64,000 bases of DNA from the NCBI RefSeq assembly GCF_018294505.1, contig NC_057798.1, forward strand, positions 374,852,839 to 374,916,838, given 5' to 3'. Positions 1 to 11,344 of this stretch are shown here, one piece after another. Position numbers and translations under genes: made by a program. A model generated the notes under the pieces. That model made no database searches, was not told where the DNA came from, and saw nothing but the letters and a program-made list of their open reading frames with translations. Origin of the DNA: Triticum aestivum (Eukaryota > Streptophyta > Magnoliopsida > Poales > Poaceae). Every line of letters begins with the position of its first letter. Position 1 is the stretch's first letter.

Positions 1-488
1 CCATGAAAGCACCAATGTCGGTGTCAAAACCGGCGGATCTCGGGTAGGGGGTCCTGATCTGTGCATCTAAGGCTAATGGTAACAAGAGGCAAGGGACACA
101 ATGTTTTAGCCAGGTTCGGGCCCTCTTGATGGAGGTAAAATCCTACTTCCTGCTTGATTGATATTGATGATATGAGTGTTACAAGAGTTGATCTACCACG
201 AGATCGTAGAGGCTAAACCCTAGAAGCTAGCCTATGATGATTATGATTCTGTCTCTAAGGACTAAACCCTCCAGTTTATATAGACACCGGAGAGGGCTAG
301 GGTTTACATGGAGTTGGTTTACAAAGAAGGAAATATAATATCCGGATCGCCAAGCTTGTCTTCCACGCAAAGGAGAGTCCCATCCGGACATGGGACGAAG
401 TCTTGAGTCTTGTATCTTCACGGTCCAACAGTCCGGCCAAAGTATATAGTCCGGCCCTCCGGATACCCCCTAATCCAGGACTCCCTCA
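1..488 (-). mobile_element. A-family LTR of a minus-strand Ty3/gypsy element running off the left edge
   Basis: Positions 16-488 are a 473-bp LTR, the reverse complement of the A LTRs at 25791-26263, 35314-35784 and 40741-41213. Bases 1-15 match the reverse complement of the first internal bases of the complete A element just after its 5' LTR. This is therefore the 5' LTR of a minus-strand element whose body lies left of the window. It landed in the 3' LTR of S1. The duplicated target should be gggag (489-493), with the partner off the left edge. Confidence 0.9.
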
Positions 489-1116
489 GGGAGAACATGG
501 TCTTGAGATCCAAAAGGAGAGAAGAAGCCAGCTAGCTAATAACTATGGACCTGAAGGTCTGTGGTAAACTACTCACAACTCATTGGAGGGGCAATGGTGT
601 TGATGTAGAAGCCCTCCATGGTCGATTCCCCCTCCGGCGGAGCGCCGACGAAGGCTCCAAGATGGGATCTCGTGGATATATAAGGTTATGGCGGTGGAAA
701 TTGTTTTTGGTTGGTTCCCTGGATGTTTTTGGGGTATGTGGGTATATATAGGAGGAAGAAGTACGTCGGTGGCCGCCCGAGGGGCCCATGAGACAGGGGG
801 CGCGCCTAGGGGGGTGGGCGCGCCCTCCTATCTCCTGGCCACCTCAATCGCTTCTTGACTTGCACTCCAAGTCCTCTGGATCACGTTCGTTCGAAAAATC
901 ATGCTCCCGAAGGTTTCATTCCGTTTGGACTCCGTTTAATATTCCTTTTCTTTAAAATACCGAAATAGGCAAAAAAACAATACGGGCTGGGCCTCCGGTT
1001 AGTAGGTTTGTCCCAAAAATGATATAAATGTGTAAAATAAATCCCATAAAGATCCAAAAGGGCTAATATAATAGCATGGAACAATCAAAAAATATAGATG
1101 CGTTGGAGACGTATCA
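489..1116 (-). repeat. S1 3' LTR, truncated
   Basis: Matches 7057-7663 throughout and ends in gtatca at 1116. The rest of the LTR was pushed beyond the left edge by the A insertion at 488/489. It contains a GC-rich stretch (about 760-830) and a TATA-like gtatatata motif near 741. Confidence 0.88.
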
Positions 1117-1117
1117 A

Positions 1118-1131
1118 GCATCCCCAAGCTT
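1118..1131 (-). promoter_or_regulatory. S1 polypurine tract
   Basis: Read on the minus strand the tract is AAGCTTGGGGATGC, one base from the start of the 3' LTR. This is the expected position of the plus-strand DNA priming site. The same 14-mer lies next to the S2 LTR (17699-17712) and recurs inside S1, S2 and S4. Confidence 0.75.
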
Positions 1132-3906
1132 AATTCCTGCTCGTCCTTGAGTAGGTAAATGATAAAAACAGAATTTTTGATGTGGAATGCTACCTAGCAT
1201 AATTCTCAATGTAATTTTCTTTATTGTGGCATGATTGTTCAGATCCAAATGATTCAGGATAAAAGCTTATAAAACATAAAAAATAATAATGCTTCGAAGC
1301 ATACTAACAAATAATCATGTCCTATCAAAATAGCATAGCCAAAGAAAGCTTATCCCTACAAAATCATATAGTTAGGCCATGCTTCATTTTCATTACACAA
1401 AATACTCCCATCGTGCGCAACCCCGGTTTTAGCCAAGCAATTGGTTCATACTTTTTAACACGCTTCAGCTTTTTCAACTCTTACGCAATACATGAGCGCA
1501 AGCCATGGACATAACACTATGGTGGTATATGGTGGTGGTTATGAGGACAAAAAGGGAGAAGATAGTCTCACGTCAACTAGGCGTATCAACGGGATGGAGA
1601 TGCCCATCAATAGATATCAATGTGAGTGAGTAGGAATTGCCATGCGACGGATGCACTAGAGCTACAAATATATGAAAGCTCAACAAAAGAAACTAAGTGG
1701 GTGTGCATCCAACTTTCTTGCTCACGAAGACCTAGGGCATTTTGAGGAAGCCCGTCATTGGAATATACAAGCCAAGTTCTATAATGAAAAATTCCCACTT
1801 AGTAAATGAAAATGACAACATAGGAGACTTCTCTATTATGAAGATCATGGTGCTACTTTGAAGCACAAGTTTGGTAAAGAGGATAGTAGCATTGTCCCTT
1901 CTCTATTTTTCTCTCATTTTATTATTTTTTTCTTTATTTTTTTCTTTGGCCTTTCTTCTCTTCTTTTTTTTTAAAGTCCGAAGTCTCATCCCGACTTGTG
2001 GGGGAATCATAGTCTTCATAATCCTTTCTCACTGGGACAATGCTCTAATAATGAAGATCATCACACTTTTATTGATTTACAACTCAAAACTAGAACAAGA
2101 TATGACTCTATATGAATGCCTCCGGCGGTGTACCGGGATATGCAATGAATCAAGAGCGACATGTATGAAAATTATGAAGGTGGCTTTGCCACAAATATGA
2201 CAATGATGGAGCGTGTCATAATAAACGGAACGGTGGAAAGTTGCATGGCAATATATCTCGGAATGGCTATGGAAATGCCATAATAGGTAGGTATGGTGGC
2301 TGTTTTGAGGAAGGTAAATAATGGGTGCATGATATCGGCGAAAGTTGCGCGGTATAATAGAGGCTAGCAAAGTGGAAGGGTGAGTGTGCGTATATCCATG
2401 GACTCACATTAGTCATAAAGAACTCACATACTTATTGCAAAAGTCTACTTTCCCTCGAAGCAAAGTACTACTATGCATGCTCCTAGGGGAAGGGTTGGTA
2501 GGAGTTAACCATCGCGCGATCCCGACCTCTACTCATAAGGAAGACAATCAAAAGAGCACCTCATGCAACAAATTTGTCACACAACTTTTACTATACGTGC
2601 ATGCTACAGTACTTGCCAACTTCAACACAAGTATTTATCAATTTCATAATTACCCACTACCATGACTCTAACATTACCACCTCTATATGTCAAAACAATT
2701 ATCAAGCACCAAATTGATGCTAGTGTTTTATGCACTTTCTATGAAATTTTTTATTATACCCAACTTGGATGCTCATCATTCTAGGACCAAATTTGTAACC
2801 ATAGCAACTACCATGCTGTTCTAAAATACTCTCAAAATAATATAAGTGAAGCATGAGACACTAGCAATTTCTTCAAAATTAAGCCACCGCCGTGCTCTAA
2901 AAGATATAAGTGAAGTACTAGAGCAATAACTATCAAACTCAAAAGATATAAGTGAAGCACATAAAGTATTCTAATAAATTCTAATCAAGTGGGCTTCTCC
3001 CAAAAGGTGTGTACAACAAGGATGATTGTGGAAAAAAGCAAATACCAATATCATACACGACGCTGCAAGCAAAACACATATCATGTGGCGGATAAAAATA
3101 TAGCTCCAAGTAAAGTTACCAATGAACAAAGACGAAAGAGGGCATGCCTTCCGGGGGCATCCCCAAGCTTAGGCTTTTGGCTACTCTTGAATATCTAGGG
3201 GTGCCCTGGGCATCCCCAAGCTTAGGCTCTTGCCACTCTTTGTTCCATGGTCCATCAAATCTTTATCCAAAACTTGAAAACTTCACAACACAAAACTCAA
3301 CAGGAAATCTAATAAGCTCCGTTAGTGAAAGAAAACAAAACCACCACATAAGGTACTGTAATGAACTCATTATTTATTTATTTTGGTGTTAAACCTACTG
3401 TATTTCAGGTTCTCTATGGTTCATACCACTTAATACTAGCCATAGATGCATCAAAATAAGCAAACAACACACGAAAAACAGAATCTGTCAAAAACAGAAC
3501 AGTCTGTAGCAATCTGTAACTAACGCAAACTTCTGGAACTTTAAAAATCCTACCAAAATAGGAAGTCCTGGGAAATTTGTCTATTGACCAGCAACAAAAA
3601 TAATCAATGCAAAATCACGTTTATGTGATTTAACAAAACTAATTTCGTGCACACAAAGTTTCTGTTTTTCAGTAGAATCAAATTAACTATCACCATAGGT
3701 TATCCTATAGGTTCTACTTGGCACAAACACTAACTAAAACATAAAAAACACATCTAAACATAAGGTAGATGCAAAATTTATTACTAAACAGAAACAAAAC
3801 AAAACACACAAATAAAATTGGGTTGCCTCCCAACTAGCGCTATCGTTTAACGCCCCTAGCTAGGCATAAAAGCGAAGATAGATCTAAGTAGTGCCATCTT
3901 TGGCAC
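1132..3906 (-). other. S1 long non-coding tail between protease and 3' LTR
   Basis: No domain is recognisable in 2.8 kb and the only open frames are short. It aligns by eye with the S2 tail (17713-20640), sharing blocks around 1317/17897, 1640/18220, 2400/19040 and 3157/19811. It holds a T-rich run (1905-1975), three copies of a tataagtgaag motif (2841, 2905, 2945) and two internal copies of the polypurine 14-mer (3157-3170, 3210-3223). The block near 3820-3840 marks where the coding region ends, as near 20620 in S2. Confidence 0.75.
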
Positions 3907-4497
3907 TCAATTCATAAGTAGCTCGCATGATAGATTCATAAGGTAATTTGACTTTTTTCTTGGAAAGTGCTCCATGCCTTTCCGTAATGGAAATTGGAAT
4001 CTAATATTACCTTCCTTCATATCAATAATCGCGCCAATCGTTCTAAGGAAAGGTCTACCAAGAATAATAGGGCAAGAAAGATTGCAATCTATATCAAGAA
4101 CGATAAAATCTATGGGCACCAAAATTCTATTTGCAACAATGAGAACATCATCCCATTGGCTTTTTAATGGTGGAATCCGCAAGGTGCAAATTTAAAGATC
4201 AATCATCAAGATCATGGAAACCTAGAATATCACATAAAGTTTTCGGAATCGTGGGAACACTAGCACCCAAATCACACAAAGAAAAACACTCATGATCTTT
4301 AATTTTAATCTTTATAGTAGGTTCCCACTCATCATTAAGTTTTCTAGGTATAGAAACTTCCAAATTAAGTTTTTCATCATAAGATTGCATCAAGGCATCA
4401 ACAATGTAAATACAACCTTCTAAAGAACAATTATCATAATCAAATTCCTTGAAATCCGAGATAGTGGGTTCAATGCTATTTAAAGTCATGACCTCTC
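3907..4497 (-). pseudogene. pro: S1 retroviral-type aspartic protease domain (degenerate)
   Basis: The minus-strand translation shows a DLGAS catalytic motif (the Athila/Tat form of D-[ST]-G) followed by the PKTLCDILG context. About 70 residues later comes an ILGRPFLRT block, the flap and C-terminal signature of Ty3/gypsy proteases. An in-frame stop lies between the two halves, around 4190. The linker back to gag (4508-4900) is readable only in pieces. The domain would cleave the Gag polyprotein. The break makes it non-functional here. Nothing resembling RT follows it, and the frame ends at 3907 against the non-coding tail. Confidence 0.8.
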
Positions 4498-5890
4498 CAA
4501 TCCCACTTTAACCAAATTTAGCATCAAGATCTAAAAACTCTGAATTATTGGGATGCCTTCTAACTAAAGTTGACTCATCTCCAGTCCCATTATTATTAAG
4601 ATTCATATTGCAAAACAAAGATCTAATAGGAGACACATCAATAACTTTAAGATCTTCATCATTATTTTCAAAGAAACTAGAAGAACACGCCTTTACAAAG
4701 CAATCTTTCTTAGCACGCAATCTAGCGGTTCTTTCCTTGCACTCATTAATGGAAATTCACATGGCTTTGAGAGACTCATTGATATCATGCTTAGGAGGGG
4801 TATATCTAAGTTTAAGAGAATCAATATCAAGCGAAAGTCTATCAACGTTCCTAGCCAAATCATCAACTTTGAGCAATTTTTATTCAAGCAAAGCATTAAA
4901 ATTCTTTTGAGAAATCATAAATTCTTTCACACTATTCTCAAAATTAGAGGGCATCTTATTAAAATTACCATAAGAATTATTGTAGGAATTTCCATATAGA
5001 GGAATTACTAGGGAACGGTCTAGAATTAAAGATTCCTCTATAAGCATTGTTTCCAAAACTATTCCTACCAACAAAATTTACATCCATAGATTCATTATTA
5101 TTATCAATCAAAGTAGACAAAGGCATATCATTGGGATCAAGAGGAGTATTTTTAGTAGAAAACAATTTCATAAGTTCATCCATCTTTCCACTCAAAACAT
5201 TAATTTCTTCTATAGCATGCACTTTTTTTACTATAAGATCTTTCAGTGTGCCATTGAGAATAATTAGCGATAATATTATCAAGAAGTTTTGTAGCATCTC
5301 CTAAAGTGATTTCCATAAACATGCCTCCCGCGGCCGAATCTAAAAGATTTCTAGAAGCAAAGTTCAAACCGGCATAAAAATTTTGTATGATCATCCATAA
5401 ATTCAAACCATGAGTAGGGCAATTGCGAATCATCAATTTCATTCTTTCCCAAGATTGGGCAACATGCTCATGATCAAGTTGTTTAAAATTCATAATATCG
5501 TTCCTAAGAGTGATGATCTTAGTGGGAGGAAAACACTTAGAGATAAAAGCATCTTTGCACTTGTTCCAAGAATCAATACTATTTTTAGGCAAAGACGAAA
5601 ACCAAACTTTAGCATGATCTCTAAGTGAAAACAGAAATAACTTCAATTTAACAATATCATTATCCGTATATTTTTTTCTTTTGCATATCACACAAATCAA
5701 CAAAGTTGTTTAGATGGGTAGTGGCATCTTCACTAGGAAGGCCCGCGAATTGATCCTTCATAACAAGATTCAGCAAAGCAGTATTGATTTCACAAGACTC
5801 AACATCATGAAGAGGAGCAATCGGAGTACTAAGGAAATCATTATTATTGATATTGGAGAAATCACACAATTTGGTATTATCTTGTGCCAT
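4498..5890 (-). pseudogene. gag: S1 gag (degenerate)
   Basis: The chosen start is the ATG at 5890 (MAQDNTKL on the minus strand), about 200 bases after the PBS. The N-terminal part is open to about 5670 and shifts frame at a T-run (5668-5680). The core (5703-5200) then shows the Retrotrans_gag pattern: VWFSSLP, then SWNKCKDAFISKCFPP, then CPTHGL and FYAGL. A second T-run (about 5222-5230) shifts frame again. An Asn-rich segment (about 4980-5080) follows, then a linker toward protease. No CCHC zinc knuckle is evident. The domain forms the virus-like particle and binds element RNA. The homopolymer frameshifts make this copy non-functional. Confidence 0.82.
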
Positions 5891-6089
5891 GGCAACAAGT
5901 AATCCAACACACAAGCAAACAGAAAAAGCCAAGCGAAAAAGAGAGGAGAAGATTGGGAAAGAGAGGGCAAATAAAACGGCAAGGGTGAAGTGGGGGAGAG
6001 AAAAACGAGAGGCAAATGGAAAATAATGTAAATGCGAGGGAGATGAGTTTGTGATGGGTACTTGGTATGTCTTGACTTGAGCGAAGACC

Positions 6090-6107
6090 TCCCTGGCAAC
6101 GGCGCCA
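6090..6107 (-). promoter_or_regulatory. S1 primer-binding site (tRNA-Asp type)
   Basis: Plus-strand tccctggcaacggcgcca matches the 3' end of plant tRNA-Asp, CCA included, with one difference (cctgg for cccgg). It lies 11 bases from the 5' LTR. This fixes the element on the minus strand. Confidence 0.8.
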
Positions 6108-6118
6108 GAAATCCTTCT

Positions 6119-7663
6119 TGCTACGTCTTGAGCTTGCGTTGGTTTTCCTTGAAGAGGAAAGGGTGATGTAGCAATAGTAGCGTAAGTATTTCCCTTAGTT
6201 TTTGAGAACCAAGGTATCAATCCAGTAGGAGGCTCCTCAAAAATCCCACACACCTACACAAACAAACAAAGAACTCGCAACCAACGCAATAAAGGGGCTG
6301 TCAATCCCTTCACGATCACTTGCTAAGGTGAGATCTAATAGAGATAGTATGATAAGATAAATATATTTTTGGTATTTTAGAATATAGATAAAGATGCAAA
6401 TAAAAGTAGATTGAAAGCTTATATGATAAAAGATAGACCCGGGGGCCATAGGTTTCACTAGTGGCTTCTCTCAAGATAGCATAAGTATTACGGTGGGTGA
6501 ACAAATTACTGTCGAGCAATTGATAGAAAAGCGAATAATTATGAGATTATCTAGGCATGATCATGTATATAGGCATCACGTCCGTGACAAGTAGACCGAC
6601 TCTTGTCTGCATCTGCTACTATTACTCCACACGTCGACCGCTATCCAGCATGCATCTAGAGTATTAAGTTCATAAGAATAGAGTAACACATTAAGAAGGA
6701 TGACATGATGTAGAGGGATAAACTCAAGCAATATGATATAAACCCCATATTTTTATCCTCGATGGCAACAATACAATACGTGCCTTGCAACCCCCGCTGT
6801 CACTAGGTAAGGACACCGCAAGATTGAACCCAAAGCTAAGCACTTCTCCCATGGCAAGAAAGATCAATCTAGTAGGCCAAACCAAACTGATAATTCGAAG
6901 AGACTTGCAAAGATAACTCAATCATACATAAAAGAATTTAGAGGAGATTCAAATATTTCTCATAGATAAACTTGATCATAAACCCACAATTCATCGGATC
7001 TCGACAAACACACTGCAAAAAGAGTTACATCAAATAGATATCCACAAGAGAGGGGGAGAACATGGTATTGAGATCCAAAAAGAGAGAAGAAGCCATCTAG
7101 CTAATAACTATGGACCCGAAGGTCTGTGGTAAACTACTCACAACTCATCGGAGGGGCTATGGTGTTGATATAGAAGCCCTCCATGGTCGATTCCCCCTCC
7201 GGCGGAGCACCGGCGAAGGCTCCAAGATGGGATCTCGCGGATACAGAAGGTTACGGCGGTGGAAATTGTTTTTCGTTGGCTCCCTGGATGTTTTCGGGGT
7301 ACGTGGGTATATATAGGAGGAAGAAGTACGTCGGTGGCCGCCCGAGGGGCCCAGGGGGTGGGCGCGCCCTCGTATCTCCTGGCCGCCTCGATCGCTTCTT
7401 GACTTGCACTCCAAGTCCTCTGGATCACGTTCGTTCCAAAAATCACGCTCCCGAAGGTTTCATTCCGTTTGGACTCCGTTTGATATTCCTTTTCTTTGAA
7501 ATACTGAAATAGGAAAAAAAACAGCAATACGGGCTGGGCCTCCGGTTAGTAGGTTAGTCCCAAAAATGATATAGATGTGTAAAATAAAGCCCATAAACAT
7601 CCAAAAGGGCTAATATAATAGCATGGAACAATCAAAAATTATAGATACGTTGGAGACGTATTA
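6119..7663 (-). repeat. S1 5' LTR (1545 bp)
   Basis: Starts tgctacgtcttg at 6119 and ends gacgtatta at 7663, where other S-type LTRs have gacgtatca, so the terminal dinucleotide has decayed. On the minus strand a TATA box lies at about 7308-7316 in a GC-rich setting, a plausible transcription start region. A solo LTR of the same family (S3) lies at 24846-36423. Confidence 0.88.
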
Positions 7664-8046
7664 GCTAACTCTCATGTGCACATACACATCATGATGGATG
7701 ATGTGTACATTTACCACGCACACACTTTGTTTCGTTTGTCTACTTATTGTGTAGGTACACATGCTTCCTCGTCAACCTTGCAATGTTGTGAGTTGACGAA
7801 ACGAGCTCTAGAGAGCAATGATGATTTGGGATCCCGTGGATTGTCCTTACCACTGCTCCCTTAGTGCAAAGACTTTGTGCATTTATTCTACATGGCCCTC
7901 ATATGGTTATGGGTTATATACCGCTTCTCATTTTATGCCCATATTGCCATGTTCGCTTTGCATGATATGCTCATTTCTATGCCTTTGCCATGCATTTGTG
8001 ACCCATGCTTTGCATTACACATGATGATTGATTTTCTAGTACTTGT
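7664..8046 (+). other. Decayed sequence upstream of the His-rich ORF
   Basis: Short overlapping frames (7676-7864, 7818-8024, 7877-8104) have the same His/Met/Cys-rich composition as the ORF that follows. The coding region probably once began further left and is now frameshifted. No domain is recognised, and the left end is cut by S1. Confidence 0.45.
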
Positions 8047-9117
8047 ATGTGTATTTGCAAGCTTGGTGGATATATTGCTTGTTATTGCCATGTTCCATTT
8101 GTGAACCATTCCTATGATGATACATTGATCTTGCTTTGTGTTCGTTCTTGCGATATGTCATGTGCATTGTTTATGCCTATTATTTTCTCACATGACACGA
8201 TTGCCATGATTTCTTCTAGTATGTTGCATCTTCGCACTACTAGCTTGCACGACTCGATTTCTATGCTTGTCTATGTTGCGTCACCCATGATTCATACTTT
8301 CTTGATTCATGCAGTTGATGGCATCCATTTTCATGCTTGTCACATGATTGACTTGATTTCCTCACACATGATGAGCAATTGTTCTTTCTATTATGTTGAG
8401 TGCCACACTATCTTCACTACACCCTATGCACGTTATGGTTGGATTGTCTTGCACTTGATCCATGTGTTTAGACACTTCATTTTATTTGGTATTGTGAATG
8501 ATTCATATGCATACCATAGACCATTTGTTGAGCACTTAATTCATGTTTGCTATGAACTTGAGGTACATGCTTATTCTCTTGTAACACATATTTGCATCAC
8601 TACCTCACATTTACATGCTTGTTTTTATGATGACCTTGATTGTGCTCAATTTATGTGCTTTCATGCCATGTCACAATCCTTTGTTACACCATATGTTATG
8701 CATGATGACGACACTTGTACGGTGAATCACCACTTGAATGCTTGGTTTTGCACTAATGCTAACCACATTTGTTTTTCCAAGTGTTTGTTGGTCTTACTCC
8801 TTTTGAAGGAATCACTAGACGATGCAACATTGGAGAGTTCCTATTTCGATCTTGAAGACTATGAGTACTTGGTGAACATTCACTTCTACACGGCGACGCC
8901 ATCTCTTTCCCATGGTGATTTGGTTTTCGATCCGAGGTCGCATCTTTCCCAAGGGTTAGGGGATGATGCGGAGCATCCTACGGACATCACCATGTCAAGA
9001 GTCCATTCGGCAAGTGACACGTGTGATGTCTACTTCACGTACATAAAGGTTAATCATCTCCTTACATGTGTTCACTTGACCCCTTCGAGGATGGTATACT
9101 ACTTGACATCCCTCTAG
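8047..9117 (+). CDS. Unrecognised 356-aa His/Cys/Met-rich ORF, probably retrotransposon-derived
   Basis: A single open frame of 356 codons starts at an ATG (8047), but related composition upstream suggests the true start is lost. About 240 residues are unusually rich in His, Cys, Met and Ser, with no CCHC, aspartic protease or RT motif. The last 100 residues change to an acidic, ordinary composition (LDDATLESSYFDLEDYEY, then a SLSHGDLVFDP segment). Downstream is a GC-rich LTR-like region with a TATA-like element. The placement fits a terminal accessory ORF of an old plus-strand LTR element, but that is inference. I do not recognise the protein and propose no function. Confidence 0.4.
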   Translation: MCICKLGGYIACYCHVPFVNHSYDDTLILLCVRSCDMSCALFMPIIFSHDTIAMISSSMLHLRTTSLHDSISMLVYVASPMIHTFLIHAVDGIHFHACHMIDLISSHMMSNCSFYYVECHTIFTTPYARYGWIVLHLIHVFRHFILFGIVNDSYAYHRPFVEHLIHVCYELEVHAYSLVTHICITTSHLHACFYDDLDCAQFMCFHAMSQSFVTPYVMHDDDTCTVNHHLNAWFCTNANHICFSKCLLVLLLLKESLDDATLESSYFDLEDYEYLVNIHFYTATPSLSHGDLVFDPRSHLSQGLGDDAEHPTDITMSRVHSASDTCDVYFTYIKVNHLLTCVHLTPSRMVYYLTSL

Positions 9118-10493
9118 TGTGTATGCATAGGTATTATCGGAGATTCATCGACGACGAGGAGTTCAAGCGCAAAAGAATATCTACACCATCCAAGAAGGGA
9201 GAAGGAGGAGGAAGAGGGAACCCAAGACGCAAAGCACCGAAGGCCTCAGACCACCTCGGGTGCCCGGCCTCCTACGCTCCGGGTGCTCGGATCCCCGGTC
9301 CCAAAGGGGGCGGCTCCTCTATCCACCCCGGGTGCCCGGGCCCCCACTTGGCGCTACCCAGGTGCCCTAACTTCACCCATGAGTGCCCGGCCTCCTCCTC
9401 CCAGTGACCCCTGGGAGCCCGGACCCTGTTACCCCGGGTGCCCGGCCCCCTCCGACTGTGCCTATGTGCACTATGGGCAAAATACCCTTGTACCCCCGTT
9501 TTCCCGCAAATCGTCCCTAGCCTATAAGTACTCATCATCAAGCTTGTTTTTAGGGTTAGCGAAGTACATGATGTGATCTAGTACAGCTTTGCTCCTATCA
9601 AACCTCTCCCATGGAGATGAAGACCTCCATTGGAGAAGATCCCTAGGGATTCAAGACCCCCTTGTAGGAAGGATCTATCTAGATCATCAAGCCCTCATCT
9701 CCTTCATAGGATTTGGGATGAACTTTACCATGTATCTTGTTTCCATTTGATTGTTCTTGTACCTTGTGAATCTCATGTGTTTGTTGGTCTAGTGGATGTG
9801 TGATTTGACTTGTTCTTGAGTGTTCCTCTTGTGTTTTCCCCTCTTATTCTTCGTGTTCTTCGTGGATTCCCCCTCCAATTCATGAAATATCTCCATTTAG
9901 GGTCTCCACCCTACAACACAAACCAACCTAATGTGAAAATAAAATACCTTTTCTCCTCGTGTTGTTGCTGCTCATCCGTGTGTCCAGTCAGCCCGCAAGG
10001 TGGAGCATATCCGTGGATTGACACCTGTTGGCTACCTATCCTGGCGTCCCCTTCCCTTCTGCCTTTCTTGATGTCAGCGCGATGGAGAGAGATCTGATCA
10101 GCCGATTAGGACAGCAGGGCGTTGGTTCAGATCATAGAAGCGGTGAAACGAAGAGGTTAGCAATGTGTGTGTAACTATGTCTGTGCGTAGAACCACTGAT
10201 TCCGCATAACGGATGGGCTGACATGTTTCTTTCCTTGATTTGTGTGTTTTGGTTGACATTGGATTGGGATGTAAATTTGCTAAGCCATGACTGGTTTGTA
10301 AGAAAAAATATGTGATTAAATCTTCCCCATCACGGTATGCCACGATCATTTGTGGGAGGGGAGTGTCTCGCCCCCTGAATTTGTCCCTGGTCCGGGTAAA
10401 CTCATGGTGTCTCCGCTTTACCCTTCCAATTCGTCGTGTGTTTGCCCTTACAAAACAAATTGATGTGCATCAATGTAAGGACAAAACGCCAAT
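9118..10493 (+). other. Old LTR-like region: purine tract, GC-rich repeats, TATA-like site
   Basis: After the ORF stop comes a purine-rich run (about 9193-9221) that could be a polypurine tract. A GC-rich segment (9255-9450) repeats cgggtgcccgg, and a TATA-like cctataagta (near 9520) is followed by leader-like sequence to about 9915. This is the expected order for PPT, U3, R and U5 of a plus-strand LTR, but no second LTR copy is present. I see nothing recognisable at 9920-10320. 10320-10490 resembles the end of an LTR. Confidence 0.4.
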
Positions 10494-10943
10494 AGTTGGG
10501 GCGCTAGGTAGGGGTGATGGCATGGATCTAGCTAATCGGGTCGGAATGGCCTCCTCAACAAGGGTTGCGAGCTTCGCGACGGGCGAGGGCATCCCCGTCG
10601 CCCCCACGGCTTCGTCTCCAAGAAAGCTAAGGCACGATGTCTCACCACACCCAACCATGATGGCAAACCTTTCAATTCGGACATTTCGAATTCGTCGCTG
10701 ATTATTTCGGTGTGCTACACCTCCAACATGGAGGCAAGGCACGAAACCATGTCATCTTTCATCTTGATAGTGGACAAGAACATGGTGTCCTGCTTCGTGG
10801 GGATCATCAACGGTTGCTCGTCCTCAACTTCGACACGAACAACAACAATGAGAGCTCCACCAACTACGACCCAGTGCATGAGGTCTTCATGATTGCGGCG
10901 GGCACCAGTACGGTGCCAAACCTCGGCATCCCCATGACCCCCA
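10494..10943 (+). pseudogene. Possible PBS and gag N-terminus of a truncated gypsy element
   Basis: Around 10494-10515 the sequence agttggggcgctaggtagg resembles the PBS region of some grass gypsy elements. It is followed by an ATG at 10521 and a short frame (MDLANRVGMAS). After a break, the frame at about 10712-10943 ends with an Asn-rich DPVHEVFMI segment that looks like a gag leader region. The frame is cut at 10944, where an LTR-like tgtaacaacc begins. The identification rests on position and composition only. Confidence 0.35.
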
Positions 10944-11344
10944 TGTAACAACCATGAGTAATACCCTAGATACACTTTCTTATCATATTATTTGTGCAGC
11001 ATATGCATTTCATGAACATCATGTTGAATTAATTAATTGATAATTGAACATTTCATTTTGCCATTTGTTAAATGGTAGTTAAGTAAATCCCTTCTCCTTT
11101 CCGATGTTCTAATCATAGATTCACCCAAAACCTTGGATGCACTCTTATTGTGATATTTGGGAGCTACCCAAGTTATTTCATAATTTTAGACCAAGCTAAA
11201 CCTCATTTATTTGACAAATGAATTATATTCTAAATAAATACAAGTGAGCTCTAAATGTGTGTGGCCTTGCTATGATGTAGAAAAGCTATGTATAAAATTT
11301 CAAGTTAATCAAAGTTTGTTTGATTCCACAATGATTAACTATGA
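10944..11344. other. AT-rich unassigned stretch, possibly an LTR fragment
   Basis: Opens with tgtaacaacc exactly where the preceding frame breaks, so it may be the 5' end of an LTR. There is no matching copy, coding frame or TSD in the window. The right edge abuts truncated S4. Confidence 0.3.

Larger units (their letters stand above)
489..7663 (-). mobile_element. S1: non-autonomous S-type (Sabrina/WHAM-like, Athila-lineage) gypsy element
   Basis: On the minus strand the order is 5' LTR (6119-7663), tRNA-Asp-type PBS (6090-6107), broken gag (from 5890), protease (to 3907), a 2.8-kb non-coding tail, polypurine tract (1118-1131) and 3' LTR (489-1116, cut by the A insertion). No reverse transcriptase, RNase H or integrase is visible, so the element would have needed enzymes in trans. 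The two LTRs differ by roughly 6% plus an indel of about 20 bp near 790-810 (hand count), which suggests an insertion somewhat older than A or B. The Sabrina/WHAM name is from memory; the lineage rests on the gag and protease type. Confidence 0.85.

Noticed and set aside
4548..4910. 120-codon plus-strand frame in S1
   Set aside because: Shadow of the gag-to-protease linker, which reads sensibly on the minus strand.
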